DNA of 64,000 bases from Gammaproteobacteria bacterium (lineage in GTDB: Bacteria > Pseudomonadota > Gammaproteobacteria > Pseudomonadales > Azotimanducaceae), in NCBI GenBank assembly GCA_030425195.1, contig JAUIAV010000006.1, forward strand, positions 1-64,000, read 5' to 3'. The position numbers and the translations under genes were made by a program. The first letter of the stretch is position 1. Each line of letters opens with the position of its first letter. The notes below the pieces were generated by a model, which saw only the letters and a list, made by a program, of their open reading frames with translations, did no database searches and had not been told where the DNA came from. Of this stretch, positions 8,550 to 17,540 are shown piece after piece.

Positions 8550-9498
8550 GGGTCGCGATGAAGGACCAGAGCGCGTCGTCACCCGAGGTGGCCACACGCG
8601 CCGCCAGCGCCCGGCCAAGCCGCTCCTGCCAGATCCGCTCGGTCCCATACTCGTCCCGCCAGGCCCAGAGTCTGCGGGTGGTGTGGTGCAGCTGATGCTC
8701 GTGGGTATACCCCATGGCGCCATGAACCTGATGAGCCAGCTCGGCGACCACGCCCACCGCCTCGCCCACGCGGGCCTTGGCAGCGGCCACCTCCTCGGAC
8801 ATGCGATCGGTTCCGATACCCGCCAGGCCGGCGTCTGCCGCCCGGATGGCGGCTGCGGTTTCGGCCGCCATCACGGCCATGTGGTGCTGAATCGCCTGAA
8901 ATTTCGAGATGGGCCGGCCGAACTGCTCCCGCTCACTGACATAGTCGAGGGAAAGCGCAAGCGCCCGGGTGAGTCCGCCGGCCATCATGACCGCACGGGT
9001 CAGCGCCAGCAGCCCCAGGGCATCCTCTTCGATGACGAGCGGCGTGGACGTCCCGGCACGAACCCGGTCTCTGGGCTCACCCGCGAGGTTGGCACCCGGC
9101 TCCACGGTCAGGTCCGTCAGCAGGTGGGCCGTGCCGTCCGCGGAAAGCGATACGACCGCCTCCACCGCCCTGCCCCAGGGCACTTCACCGGCACCCCGGG
9201 CATCGCCCGTTCCGATGGAAGCGGAAGTACCGTCGCCGCCCAGCCAGCGATTCACCAGCAGCATCTCCGCGAGAGGCAGTGGCAGTGCGAACTGCCCGGC
9301 CACCCTGAGCACCGACAGTGCATCCGCCAGCTCCACGCCGGATTCGGGCATGGCCAGCTGCTGAAAACCGTTCTCATGGATGAGATCGTGCAGCACCTTC
9401 GGGTATTCGCCCTGCTCCGCCCTGTCCAGCAGAGGTTTGTCGCAGTGATCGGCGAACATCTTCTCCGCCGTGTCCTGAAGCATCTGTCGGGTATCCAT
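8542..9498 (-). CDS. Acyl-CoA dehydrogenase, small (non-catalytic) subunit
   Basis: A 318-residue acyl-CoA dehydrogenase homologue, shorter than the usual 380-400 residues. The FAD-contacting segment R-E-Q-F-G-R-P-I-S-K-F-Q is clear, and the C-terminal H-G-A-M-G-Y-T is typical. The N-terminal and middle domains are eroded. The gene starts at 9498 and shares one base with the stop of the larger dehydrogenase gene (TGATG). This large-small pairing matches the alpha2beta2 enzymes (ChsE/FadE type) that oxidise bulky substrates such as steroid side chains. I infer that this is the structural subunit that completes the FAD site of its partner. Confidence 0.85.
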   Translation of the reverse strand: MDTRQMLQDTAEKMFADHCDKPLLDRAEQGEYPKVLHDLIHENGFQQLAMPESGVELADALSVLRVAGQFALPLPLAEMLLVNRWLGGDGTSASIGTGDARGAGEVPWGRAVEAVVSLSADGTAHLLTDLTVEPGANLAGEPRDRVRAGTSTPLVIEEDALGLLALTRAVMMAGGLTRALALSLDYVSEREQFGRPISKFQAIQHHMAVMAAETAAAIRAADAGLAGIGTDRMSEEVAAAKARVGEAVGVVAELAHQVHGAMGYTHEHQLHHTTRRLWAWRDEYGTERIWQERLGRALAARVATSGDDALWSFIATRG

Positions 9499-10637
9499 CA
9501 GCGCAACCCCAGACCGCGGGCAATCACGCCACGGAGAATCTCGCGGGTACCACCCCGGAGTGTGAACGAGGGAGACAGCAGCAGCGTATCCGAGTAGCAG
9601 CGTCGGAACTCCGCCCAGGCCGGGTCTGACAGCGCCCCATCGGGCAGCGCCAGTCGAACCATCTCCGGCAGCAGCTTCTCGAAGTCGTTGCCGAGGGCTT
9701 TGACCAGTGCCGCCTCCACATCCGGACTCATTCCTTCCTCCAGCATGCCGGCCACGGAAATCGACATTCGCCGCAGCGTCATCAGATGGGCCGCCGCACG
9801 GCCGATCATGGCGGCTTCTTCCGGACGCGCGTCGGCACCGGCCGCCCTGGCGAAGGCCACCAGCACCCTGAAAGCCGAGAGAAAGCGTTCCGGGCCACTG
9901 CGCTCGTAGGCGAGCTCGCTGGTGACCTGCTGCCAGCCGTTCCCCGGCTCGCCAACCACACGATCCAGTGGAACCACCACGTCCTCGAAAACGATCTCGT
10001 TGAAGTCTTCGCCACCACCGATGTTTCTGATCGGACGGACGACGGCGCCGTCGTTTCTCAGATCCACGATCAGCTGCGACAGTCCCGCATGGCGCTCGGA
10101 TCCCGGTTCGGTCCGCACCAGCGCGATGATGAAGTGATTCCGGTGCGCGTCCGTGGACCAGAGCTTGGTACCGTTGATGCGCCAGCTGTCTCCTTCCCGG
10201 ATTGCCGTCGTCCGGACGCTGGCGAGATCCGAGCCGGTATTGGGTTCGCTCATCCCGATGGAGAAGAAGGACTGCCCCCGCGTGATGTCCGGCAGATAAC
10301 GCGACTTCTGCGCCTCGCTGCCGAATCTCAGAAGCAGAGGCCCGCTCTGACGGTCGGCGATCCAGTGCGCGCTGACCGGAGCACCGGCGGCCAGCAGCTC
10401 CTCGGTGACCACGTAGCGCTCGAAAAACGTCCGCTCTCCCCCGCCGAACGCCTTCGGCCAGGTCATGCCGATCCAGCCGCGCTCACCCAGCCGGGCAGAA
10501 AACTCGGGGTCGTGACCCGTCGAAAAATCCGAGTTGGGCCTGCCGATCAGATCCCGGTTGTCGTGGATGAATGTCCGGACCTCCTGGCGGAGAGATTCCG
10601 CAGCTTCCGGCAGCTGCATCGGGTCGAATTTGAGCAC
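9498..10637 (-). CDS. Acyl-CoA dehydrogenase, catalytic subunit
   Basis: A 379-residue acyl-CoA dehydrogenase. The middle domain shows F-S-I-G-M-S-E-P-N-T-G-S-D-L-A. At the C-terminus the usual catalytic E-G-T site reads R-G-G-T-R-E, so that Glu is missing. Glu245 in L-A-Y-E-R-S-G occupies the helix-G position used as base by isovaleryl-CoA-type dehydrogenases and by the alpha subunits of heteromeric FadE enzymes. It introduces an alpha,beta double bond into acyl-CoA and passes electrons to ETF. It is the first gene of a three-gene operon with the small subunit and the DUF523 protein. The substrate is unknown; sterol or branched acyl-CoA is possible but unproven. Confidence 0.88.
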   Translation of the reverse strand: MLKFDPMQLPEAAESLRQEVRTFIHDNRDLIGRPNSDFSTGHDPEFSARLGERGWIGMTWPKAFGGGERTFFERYVVTEELLAAGAPVSAHWIADRQSGPLLLRFGSEAQKSRYLPDITRGQSFFSIGMSEPNTGSDLASVRTTAIREGDSWRINGTKLWSTDAHRNHFIIALVRTEPGSERHAGLSQLIVDLRNDGAVVRPIRNIGGGEDFNEIVFEDVVVPLDRVVGEPGNGWQQVTSELAYERSGPERFLSAFRVLVAFARAAGADARPEEAAMIGRAAAHLMTLRRMSISVAGMLEEGMSPDVEAALVKALGNDFEKLLPEMVRLALPDGALSDPAWAEFRRCYSDTLLLSPSFTLRGGTREILRGVIARGLGLR

Positions 10638-10719
10638 GTCGGGCTGTTGGTCTTCGAAAAGGACCCGCTACGTTAACCGACACCCGGAGTAATGCAAATC
10701 ACCCTGGTACACTACCCGC

Positions 10720-11127
10720 ATGACCCAGACCGACGTGGCAGCACGCTTCGAGGAAGTGCTCGACGACATCGAGGAGCGCTCGGCTCTGACCGACCGGTTC
10801 GTCGATCGCGACCTGTTCCGTCTGTACCTCGCCACCCTCTGGGCCAACGTGGTCCTCAACCCGTCGGACGCCGGCCTCACGGAAGAGGATCTGGAACCGC
10901 TTCACGACTATCTGAATCTGCGCGCCGGCAGAGTGCTCGGCAGCCAGGGCACGCTGACGGATTGCTTCCGCTTCGTGAACAGCAAGGAAGGCGAACGGGC
11001 GATGAAAGCCGCCCGGCTGAACCAGACTCACAAGGAACTGCTGCTCTACTTCTCATCCATGATTCTGGATCCGGACGGCCACCGGCGCTGGATGGACATG
11101 GTTCTGGATCCGGACCAGCGCGGCTGA
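10720..11127 (+). CDS. Conserved-looking hypothetical protein, 135 residues
   Basis: I do not recognise this family. The product is acidic and mostly helical by composition, starting M-T-Q-T-D-V-A-A-R-F-E-E-V. It has no signal peptide, membrane segment or metal motif, and a single Cys at about residue 87. Codon use matches neighbouring genes, and the frame fills the space between the divergent dehydrogenase operon (82 bases upstream) and the convergent YjbQ gene (16 bases downstream), so I treat it as real. Its function is unknown. Confidence 0.6.
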   Translation: MTQTDVAARFEEVLDDIEERSALTDRFVDRDLFRLYLATLWANVVLNPSDAGLTEEDLEPLHDYLNLRAGRVLGSQGTLTDCFRFVNSKEGERAMKAARLNQTHKELLLYFSSMILDPDGHRRWMDMVLDPDQRG

Positions 11128-11143
11128 AGGCCACGCTCACGGA

Positions 11144-11551
11144 TCAACCCATCACGCTGACGACGATCTGCCGGTCACCCCGATGGTGGCGGTGCTCCCA
11201 GAGAAAGATCCCCTGCCAGGTGCCCAGCACCATGCGACCGTCGGCCAGGGGTACGGAAAGGCTGGTGGCCGTCAGCGCCGATTTGATGTGCGCCGGCATG
11301 TCGTCCGGACCTTCCTCTGTGTGGGTGTACAGGCTGTCCTCTTCGGGGACCAGCCTGTTCATCCAGCGCTCGAGATCTTCACGGGCGGACGGGTCGGCAT
11401 TCTCCTGAATGAGCAGGCTGGCGGACGTATGTCGAACAAAGAGTGTGACCAGCCCCTCATTTACTCCGGAACTGGCGACCAGGTCGGCTACTTTGTGCGT
11501 AATGTCATAGAGCCCCTGGCGGCCGACGGATACTTTCAGCGTGTAGTTCAT
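11144..11551 (-). CDS. YjbQ/UPF0047 family protein (secondary thiamine-phosphate synthase-like)
   Basis: A 135-residue protein of the YjbQ family. Diagnostic blocks are V-R-H-T-S-A-S-L-L-I-Q-E-N-A-D-P and G-T-W-Q-G-I-F-L-W-E-H-R. The conserved His and Glu residues lie in a small beta-barrel trimer. Some members show weak thiamine-phosphate synthase activity; the true cellular role is unsettled. ATG 11551 gives the normal family start (M-N-Y-T-L-K-V); an upstream start would add 17 residues unlike the family. Its start codon lies back-to-back with the divergent GGDEF-EAL gene. Confidence 0.88.
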   Translation of the reverse strand: MNYTLKVSVGRQGLYDITHKVADLVASSGVNEGLVTLFVRHTSASLLIQENADPSAREDLERWMNRLVPEEDSLYTHTEEGPDDMPAHIKSALTATSLSVPLADGRMVLGTWQGIFLWEHRHHRGDRQIVVSVMG

Positions 11552-11612
11552 GGACGATTGCGACCAGTGGTTGTGCGAAAGGATAAACGCGCATGGCCCC
11601 AAGCGACAGACG

Positions 11613-14600
11613 ATGGTGCACAGCCGCTATATTCATTTGTTCCTGCTGGGAAGCCCCCTGGCTGCCGCCCTGAGTGCAGCCTTCGTCAGCATCCACTATC
11701 CACCGTACACCTGGATCGCCGTGGCGGCAGCCGCCATCTTCAGCGTGCTCAGCTTCGTCGCCCTGCGCCGGAACAAACGCAATGCGGCGCTGCAGTTCGT
11801 GAAGGCATTCGAAGCCGCCCCGGCCGGCCTGCTGCTCCTGGACCTCAACGGCGTCATCATCTGGGCCAACCGGACCATCGAGACGATCGGCGAACGGGAT
11901 CTGGAGGATCTGCAGGGCCGCCAGCTCGGCGAGCTCCTGACCGGATCCGCCTGGGATTCCGTGCAGAGCAGCCGCCAGGCGCTCCTCGACGGTAACACGG
12001 TTGATCTCGAAGGCCACATCACCTCGGCCCACGGGCGGACCGCCTGGACCAGCGCTCATGCCAACCTGCTCCGGAATGAAGCCGGCCGGCCCGAATACAT
12101 CATGGTTCAGGTGCTGGATCTATCGGACGCGCAGGATGCGCAGCATCGCGCAAGCCTCTCCGAGGCCCGCCTGTTCCATACGCTCGACCTTTCCGCCGAC
12201 CTGATGATCAACACGGATCACAGCGGCCGGATCACCTACGCCAACGCCACCGCCATGGACCTGCTCGCGGAGGGTGCCGGCCTCACGGGCAGAAACATTC
12301 TGGAGTATGTGGCACCGGACGAGCACAAGGCGTTCGTCAATGCGTTCAAGAAGTGCCAGGCCGACGCCGGTCGACCCGCGGAATTCAACAAGCTGAAACT
12401 GCACCCCGGCGGGCGCAGCGACCGTACGCCCCGGATACACTTCGTTTCCGCCACGCTGATGGGCATGGGCGATCGGGAGAACGCGATCGCGCTGGTGTGT
12501 AAGGACACCCATGAACAGATGGCCTCCCTGGCGCAGCTCAGAAGCTCCGAGGCACGCTTCTCGCGCATCTTTCACTCGAGCCCCGATGCCATTCTCATCG
12601 TCCGCCAGTCGGACACCGTGATTCTGGACTTCAATGCAAGCTTCACCCGCCTGCTGGGCTACAGCCGGGAGGACGCCATAGGCTGCGCCGAGCTCGAGCT
12701 GGACCTGTTCGCGGATCCGGCGGAGCGGCGCACGATCATCCGCCAGCTGGAACGCACCAGCGAGGCCACCGGTCTGGAGACACACCTGCGTACCCGGGAC
12801 AATCAGATCGTCCCCGTGGAAATTTCGCTCCGCTACATCGAAATCGACGGCGAGCTCTGCACCCTGTGCATCGGCCGCGACATCAGCGAGCGGATCGCCG
12901 CCGAGGCGGCTCTGCGTACGAGCGAGGAGAAGTTCGAGCAGGTATTCCGCCGCAGCCCCGATGGGATCGTGATCCTGAAGCAGCGCGATCTCAGCATCTA
13001 CGACATCAACGATTCATTCCTGCTGGCCGCCGAGTACGCCCGGGACGAGCTGATCGGCAAGTCGGTCTACGAGCTGAACATCTTCGAAGACGACAACACG
13101 CTGGAGGCTGCCACCGATGCCCTGAGCCAACAGGGCTTCTTTTCGAACCGGGAAATCGTGTTTCACACCAAGACCGGATTCAAGGTGCAGAGCCTGGTGT
13201 CGGCCACCTACATCGAAATTCATGGCGAACCCTGCGTGCTCTGCATTGCCAAGAACGTCAACGATCTGCGGCAGGCAGAAGAGAAGCTCCGCGAATCGGA
13301 GCTGCGCTTCCGCAGCGCCTTCGAGAACTCGCCCATCGGCATCGTGCTGATCGATCTCAAAGGCACGATCTTCCAGGCCAACAACTTCGCCTCGGAAGTA
13401 CTGGGCTACGAGAGAAATCCGCTCGAGGGAACACACATCTCCAGACTGGTGCCGAAAGAGGACCGGGCACAGCTGAAGGAGACGTTCTCCCGGCTTTCAA
13501 GCGGAAAGGACGAGACCGTGCGCACCGAGTGCAGGATGCTCCGCGAAGACGACCTGGAGCTCTGGACCAATCTGCACGTGGTCGTTCAGCGCGATACCCA
13601 GGGCGAGCCGGCCTACCTGATCGGTCAGATCGCCGACATCACGGAGATGAAGAGCAGTCAGAACCGCATGGAGCGGATGGCCTTCTACGACACCCTGACG
13701 AACCTGGCGAACCGCCGGCTCTTCTACGACCGTCTCGGTCAGGCCGTCGACCATGCCCAGCGCTCCCGGCACCTCTCTGCACTGCTGTATCTGGACCTGG
13801 ATCAGTTCAAACGGGTCAACGACACGCTGGGCCACGAAGTCGGCGACGTGCTGCTGCAGGAAGTATCCACCCGTCTCACGAGCTGTGTGCGCCAGGAAGA
13901 CACGGTGGCCCGGCTCGGCGGAGACGAGTTCACCGTCCTGCTGTTCGACATCAAATCGCCGAGCGATGCGAGCCTGGTCGCCGACAAGATCCTCAACACA
14001 CTCCGACAGCCGCTGAGCATCTCAGGCCATCAGCTGGTGGTCACCACCAGCATCGGGATCACCATCGTCCCTCAGGACGGCACCGACCCCAACTCGTTGA
14101 TGAAGAATGCGGACCTCGCCATGTACCGGGCCAAGGAACACGGCCGGAACACGTATCACTTCTACAGCGAGGAGATGAACACCAACGCCATCAAGCGGCT
14201 GCGCACCGAGTATGAACTCCGGCGCGCGATGGAACGCAGCGAGTTCGTCCTCTTCTACCAGCCGAAGGTGAAACTGGACGATCAGCAGATCGTCGGGGTC
14301 GAATGCCTCATCCGCTGGGAGCATCCGGAACGCGGCCTGCTCACACCCTACGAATTCATCGAGGTGGCGGAAGAAACCGGCGCCATCGTGGACATCGGCA
14401 ACTGGATCATCCAGGAGGCCTGCCGGACCGGCAGGGCACTCTCCGAGCAGGCGAAACGGAACATCCAGATTGCGGTGAACATATCGCCGCGTCAGTTCAG
14501 AGATCCGAATCTGGTGGCCACCATCAGGCGCAACCTCCGGGAATCCGGCCTCAACCCTTCCACCCTGGAGATCGAAATCACGGAAACCATGCTGATGGGC

Positions 14601-14987
14601 GATGTGGAGGCCGCCAACACCACCGTCCGCCAGCTGCATGAGCTGGGCGTCCGTCTGGCCATCGATGACTTCGGCACCGGCTATTCTTCGCTGAACTACC
14701 TGAAGAAGTTTCCGATCAACACCGTGAAGGTGGACCGCAGCTTCATCATGGACATTCCGGAAAGCGCGGATGACAAGGCGATCACATCGGCCGTGATTGC
14801 CATGGCCCACCGGCTGAACATGGAAGTCGTCGCCGAAGGCGTGGAAACTCAGGCGCAGCTGGACTTCCTGCTGGAGCACGACTGTGAATATGCGCAGGGT
14901 TATCTGTTCGCCAAGCCGCTGCCGCTGTCACATCTGCGGCCCATGATCATGCCCAATGTCCGGGTCATGCGCAGCCGGACCTCCTGA
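11613..14987 (+). CDS. Multi-PAS GGDEF-EAL cyclic-di-GMP signalling protein
   Basis: About 1124 residues from ATG 11613; an ATG at 11550 would add 21 residues. Two N-terminal membrane helices (about residues 8-50) are followed by roughly five PAS sensor modules, shown by repeated R-S-P-D-G-I, N-S-P-I-G-I and L-G-Y-S-R-E-D blocks. The diguanylate cyclase domain has an intact G-G-D-E-F at 769-773 and an RxxD product-inhibition site (R-Q-E-D) five residues before it. The phosphodiesterase domain reads E-C-L at 897-899 instead of E-A-L but retains D-D-F-G-T-G-Y-S-S and E-G-V-E-T. Both activities are therefore plausible. It probably senses redox state or small ligands and sets c-di-GMP levels. The last 60 bases overlap the convergent RND gene. 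Confidence 0.93.
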   Translation: MVHSRYIHLFLLGSPLAAALSAAFVSIHYPPYTWIAVAAAAIFSVLSFVALRRNKRNAALQFVKAFEAAPAGLLLLDLNGVIIWANRTIETIGERDLEDLQGRQLGELLTGSAWDSVQSSRQALLDGNTVDLEGHITSAHGRTAWTSAHANLLRNEAGRPEYIMVQVLDLSDAQDAQHRASLSEARLFHTLDLSADLMINTDHSGRITYANATAMDLLAEGAGLTGRNILEYVAPDEHKAFVNAFKKCQADAGRPAEFNKLKLHPGGRSDRTPRIHFVSATLMGMGDRENAIALVCKDTHEQMASLAQLRSSEARFSRIFHSSPDAILIVRQSDTVILDFNASFTRLLGYSREDAIGCAELELDLFADPAERRTIIRQLERTSEATGLETHLRTRDNQIVPVEISLRYIEIDGELCTLCIGRDISERIAAEAALRTSEEKFEQVFRRSPDGIVILKQRDLSIYDINDSFLLAAEYARDELIGKSVYELNIFEDDNTLEAATDALSQQGFFSNREIVFHTKTGFKVQSLVSATYIEIHGEPCVLCIAKNVNDLRQAEEKLRESELRFRSAFENSPIGIVLIDLKGTIFQANNFASEVLGYERNPLEGTHISRLVPKEDRAQLKETFSRLSSGKDETVRTECRMLREDDLELWTNLHVVVQRDTQGEPAYLIGQIADITEMKSSQNRMERMAFYDTLTNLANRRLFYDRLGQAVDHAQRSRHLSALLYLDLDQFKRVNDTLGHEVGDVLLQEVSTRLTSCVRQEDTVARLGGDEFTVLLFDIKSPSDASLVADKILNTLRQPLSISGHQLVVTTSIGITIVPQDGTDPNSLMKNADLAMYRAKEHGRNTYHFYSEEMNTNAIKRLRTEYELRRAMERSEFVLFYQPKVKLDDQQIVGVECLIRWEHPERGLLTPYEFIEVAEETGAIVDIGNWIIQEACRTGRALSEQAKRNIQIAVNISPRQFRDPNLVATIRRNLRESGLNPSTLEIEITETMLMGDVEAANTTVRQLHELGVRLAIDDFGTGYSSLNYLKKFPINTVKVDRSFIMDIPESADDKAITSAVIAMAHRLNMEVVAEGVETQAQLDFLLEHDCEYAQGYLFAKPLPLSHLRPMIMPNVRVMRSRTS

Positions 14988-17540
14988 CTCCGCCCGTTGC
15001 CCGGCAACCAGCCGCAGCAGGGCCGGTACCACCACCAGCGTGACCAGGAGCATCGTCGAGATGGCGATGCTCAGCAGCAACCCCACCGAAGCGGCCCCTT
15101 TGTGGGGAGAAAACGACAGGGAGAAGAAGGTCCCGATGGTGGTCAGCCCGCTGATGATCACGGCCCGCGTGGTGCTGGACGTCATCGCTCGCCTCACGTC
15201 GCCTGCCGTGGCGAACCGGTGCACCACGTGGATGCCGGTATCCACCCCGAGACCGAAGATCAGCGGGATCACAAGAATGTTCGCCATGTTCAGCGTCAGA
15301 TCGCTGAGCTGAATGATCGCGAGGGTGATCAGCGTGGTCAGCGTCAGCGGGACCAGCACGACCAGCGGCAGCAGAACACCCCGGAAATGAACGACGAGGA
15401 TGATGCCGATAGCGCTGACGGCCAGGAACACGGCTTCCACGAACGCATCGACCGCAACGCCGCCAACCCCCCACTCGACCACCGCCCGGCCGCCCGCTTC
15501 GGGGTGTATGGCCATCACGGCCTGAACGAAGTCGTCCATCGCGGCACGGGTATCGATGGCGCCCCGCGGCATCACCGTCAGCAGCACGCGTCCGTCCTCC
15601 GTCACGAACCGCTGCAGAAGGTCTTCCGGCAGCGCATCGAATCCGAAAGGCGCTGCGTTCACGATTCGTTCGAGCTCATCCAGCTCATCCTCGAGAGACG
15701 CCGCGAGCATGCCGTTCAGGCGCTCGAGGTCTCGAGGCGCGTTCAGCAACCCGGCCAGTGCTCCGGCGAACGTGCGCACCAGGGCATCGTCTTCCCGTGC
15801 CAGATCAGTGCCGGACTCCAGCAGCACTTCGTCGAGATACGCGAGCGCTTCCGTCAGATCGGCCACGGCGGTGCGGGCGTCCGCCTGCTCCACACCTTCG
15901 ATGGTGTCGAGCAGCGTTCGCAGCTCATCGAGCATGGCCGACTTTCCAGCCTGCCCCGTCGGCACCAGATCGTCAGGCGCGATCACGGACCCCACCTCCG
16001 GCAGCCGATCGAGCTGCCCGGCAAGCCGGGAGGCCGCAGCCGCATCGGGACTCAGCACCTGGATGCTGTAATCCGTGGAAACACCGTTTTCCTGGAGCTC
16101 CAGAAGCGTGCTCATGGCTTCCGTCCCCTCGTCCCGGAGCGCCAGCACGCTGTAGTCGAATTTCAGATCCCGTGCTGCCCACCCCGCAGCGACCGCTACG
16201 GTCAGAGCGATCAGAAGAACGGCAACCGGACGCACATGCCTTTCCGAGCGGCGCCGCTGACGGCGCTTCCCCGGCAGCGGCAATCCCGTCAGGCTGAAGA
16301 ACGCCGGCAGGAACGTCAGGGTCAGAACCAGAGCGATCACCATGCCGCCGGCGGAAATCACGCCGAGCTCGGCCAGACCCAGATAGTCGGTGGGCACAAA
16401 GGACAGAAAGGCAATGGAGGACGTGAGCATGCACAGAACGAGGGCCGGCCCGATTTCCCTCACCACGTGAACTTCCGCGTCCTCATCGTCACCCGACGTC
16501 ATCCCTTCCTGCATCCGGAGCGAGAAGTGCACGGAGAAGTCGACGCCGAGACCGAAGAACATCACCACGAAGATCAGCGCCAGCGTGTTGAAGCTGCCCA
16601 CCGTCAGGATCGCGAACGACAGCGTCAGAAGCACACCGATACCGAGCAGAGCGAAGGTCCCGGCCATGATCCGCCAGGAACCCACCCCCAGGTAGAGGAT
16701 GGCCGCGAGCAGGAGGAGCGAGACCGAACCGGCGATGCCGATGCCGTCCAGCGCGGTGCTGATCTCCTCGTGGGCGAGCGGAACCTCGCCGGTCAGCCGC
16801 ACGCTGACGCCTTCCCCGATCGCGGCGGCATCGATGATCCGGCGGATCATGCGCACCTGTGCCTCGTTCGGCAGACGCTGGTCGAGATTCTGAACACCCT
16901 TCAGAATCACCAGCACGTAGTGGGTATCGGCGTCGGGGACCAGGTGCGGATAGGCCTCCAGCTCCAGGTTCTCCGGGACCCCTTCGGAAAAGGACGCGGC
17001 GATGGATCTGAGCAGGCTCGGCAGACGCAGCCCGTCCGTGGCGGACACCTGGTCCGCGAGGGTGAAGGCCGCGTTGGCGAGCCCGGCACCATCCGCAAGG
17101 CGCAGCATGGCACCATAGTCGTACTGAACACCCGCGATCCAGTCCTCGAGCAGCGATTCGTTCAGGAAGTAAGCCCGGTGGTCCCGCAGAAAAGGGTCGA
17201 GTGCCGGCGCGAAGACGAACTCGAAGCCCGGGCTCTGCTCGAACCGCGTCTTCAGACGCGCGGCCGTCCGATCGACGGAAACGGGATCGGTCCCCGAAAT
17301 CACCACTACCGACGTCTGCTGAAGCTCGGGGAACAGCGCCTTGATGGCCTCGTTGGACTCGAACCAGGCGAGCTCGTCCGAAGGTCGGATGAGCTTTCCG
17401 AGGTCCGAATCCACACTGAAACGGGCGGTCACGTGCAGGCCTGCCAGGATGGAAAGGACCGAGAGCAGAAGCAGCACCGGCCGGGGGTGTGTTTCGCAGA
17501 AACCGACCCACCGTCCGAGCACGCGGCCGACAGGATTCAA
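14928..17540 (-). CDS. RND/MMPL superfamily exporter (HpnN-like)
   Basis: An 870-residue membrane protein with two repeated halves, each of one helix, a large periplasmic loop and five further helices, giving about 12 helices. Membrane signatures such as F-F-G-L-G-V-D-F-S-V-H-F and I-F-G-L-G-V-D-T-G-I-H-V-V-H mark the two helix-4 segments. Length and layout match the MMPL group that includes the hopanoid transporter HpnN, so lipid export to the outer membrane is a reasonable guess. No hopanoid synthesis genes are in the window. It is the last gene of the eight-gene minus-strand operon, overlaps the glycosyltransferase stop by 4 bases, and its 3' end overlaps the convergent signalling gene by 60 bases. 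Confidence 0.85.
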   Translation of the reverse strand: MNPVGRVLGRWVGFCETHPRPVLLLLSVLSILAGLHVTARFSVDSDLGKLIRPSDELAWFESNEAIKALFPELQQTSVVVISGTDPVSVDRTAARLKTRFEQSPGFEFVFAPALDPFLRDHRAYFLNESLLEDWIAGVQYDYGAMLRLADGAGLANAAFTLADQVSATDGLRLPSLLRSIAASFSEGVPENLELEAYPHLVPDADTHYVLVILKGVQNLDQRLPNEAQVRMIRRIIDAAAIGEGVSVRLTGEVPLAHEEISTALDGIGIAGSVSLLLLAAILYLGVGSWRIMAGTFALLGIGVLLTLSFAILTVGSFNTLALIFVVMFFGLGVDFSVHFSLRMQEGMTSGDDEDAEVHVVREIGPALVLCMLTSSIAFLSFVPTDYLGLAELGVISAGGMVIALVLTLTFLPAFFSLTGLPLPGKRRQRRRSERHVRPVAVLLIALTVAVAAGWAARDLKFDYSVLALRDEGTEAMSTLLELQENGVSTDYSIQVLSPDAAAASRLAGQLDRLPEVGSVIAPDDLVPTGQAGKSAMLDELRTLLDTIEGVEQADARTAVADLTEALAYLDEVLLESGTDLAREDDALVRTFAGALAGLLNAPRDLERLNGMLAASLEDELDELERIVNAAPFGFDALPEDLLQRFVTEDGRVLLTVMPRGAIDTRAAMDDFVQAVMAIHPEAGGRAVVEWGVGGVAVDAFVEAVFLAVSAIGIILVVHFRGVLLPLVVLVPLTLTTLITLAIIQLSDLTLNMANILVIPLIFGLGVDTGIHVVHRFATAGDVRRAMTSSTTRAVIISGLTTIGTFFSLSFSPHKGAASVGLLLSIAISTMLLVTLVVVPALLRLVAGQRAESGGPAAHDPDIGHDHGPQM

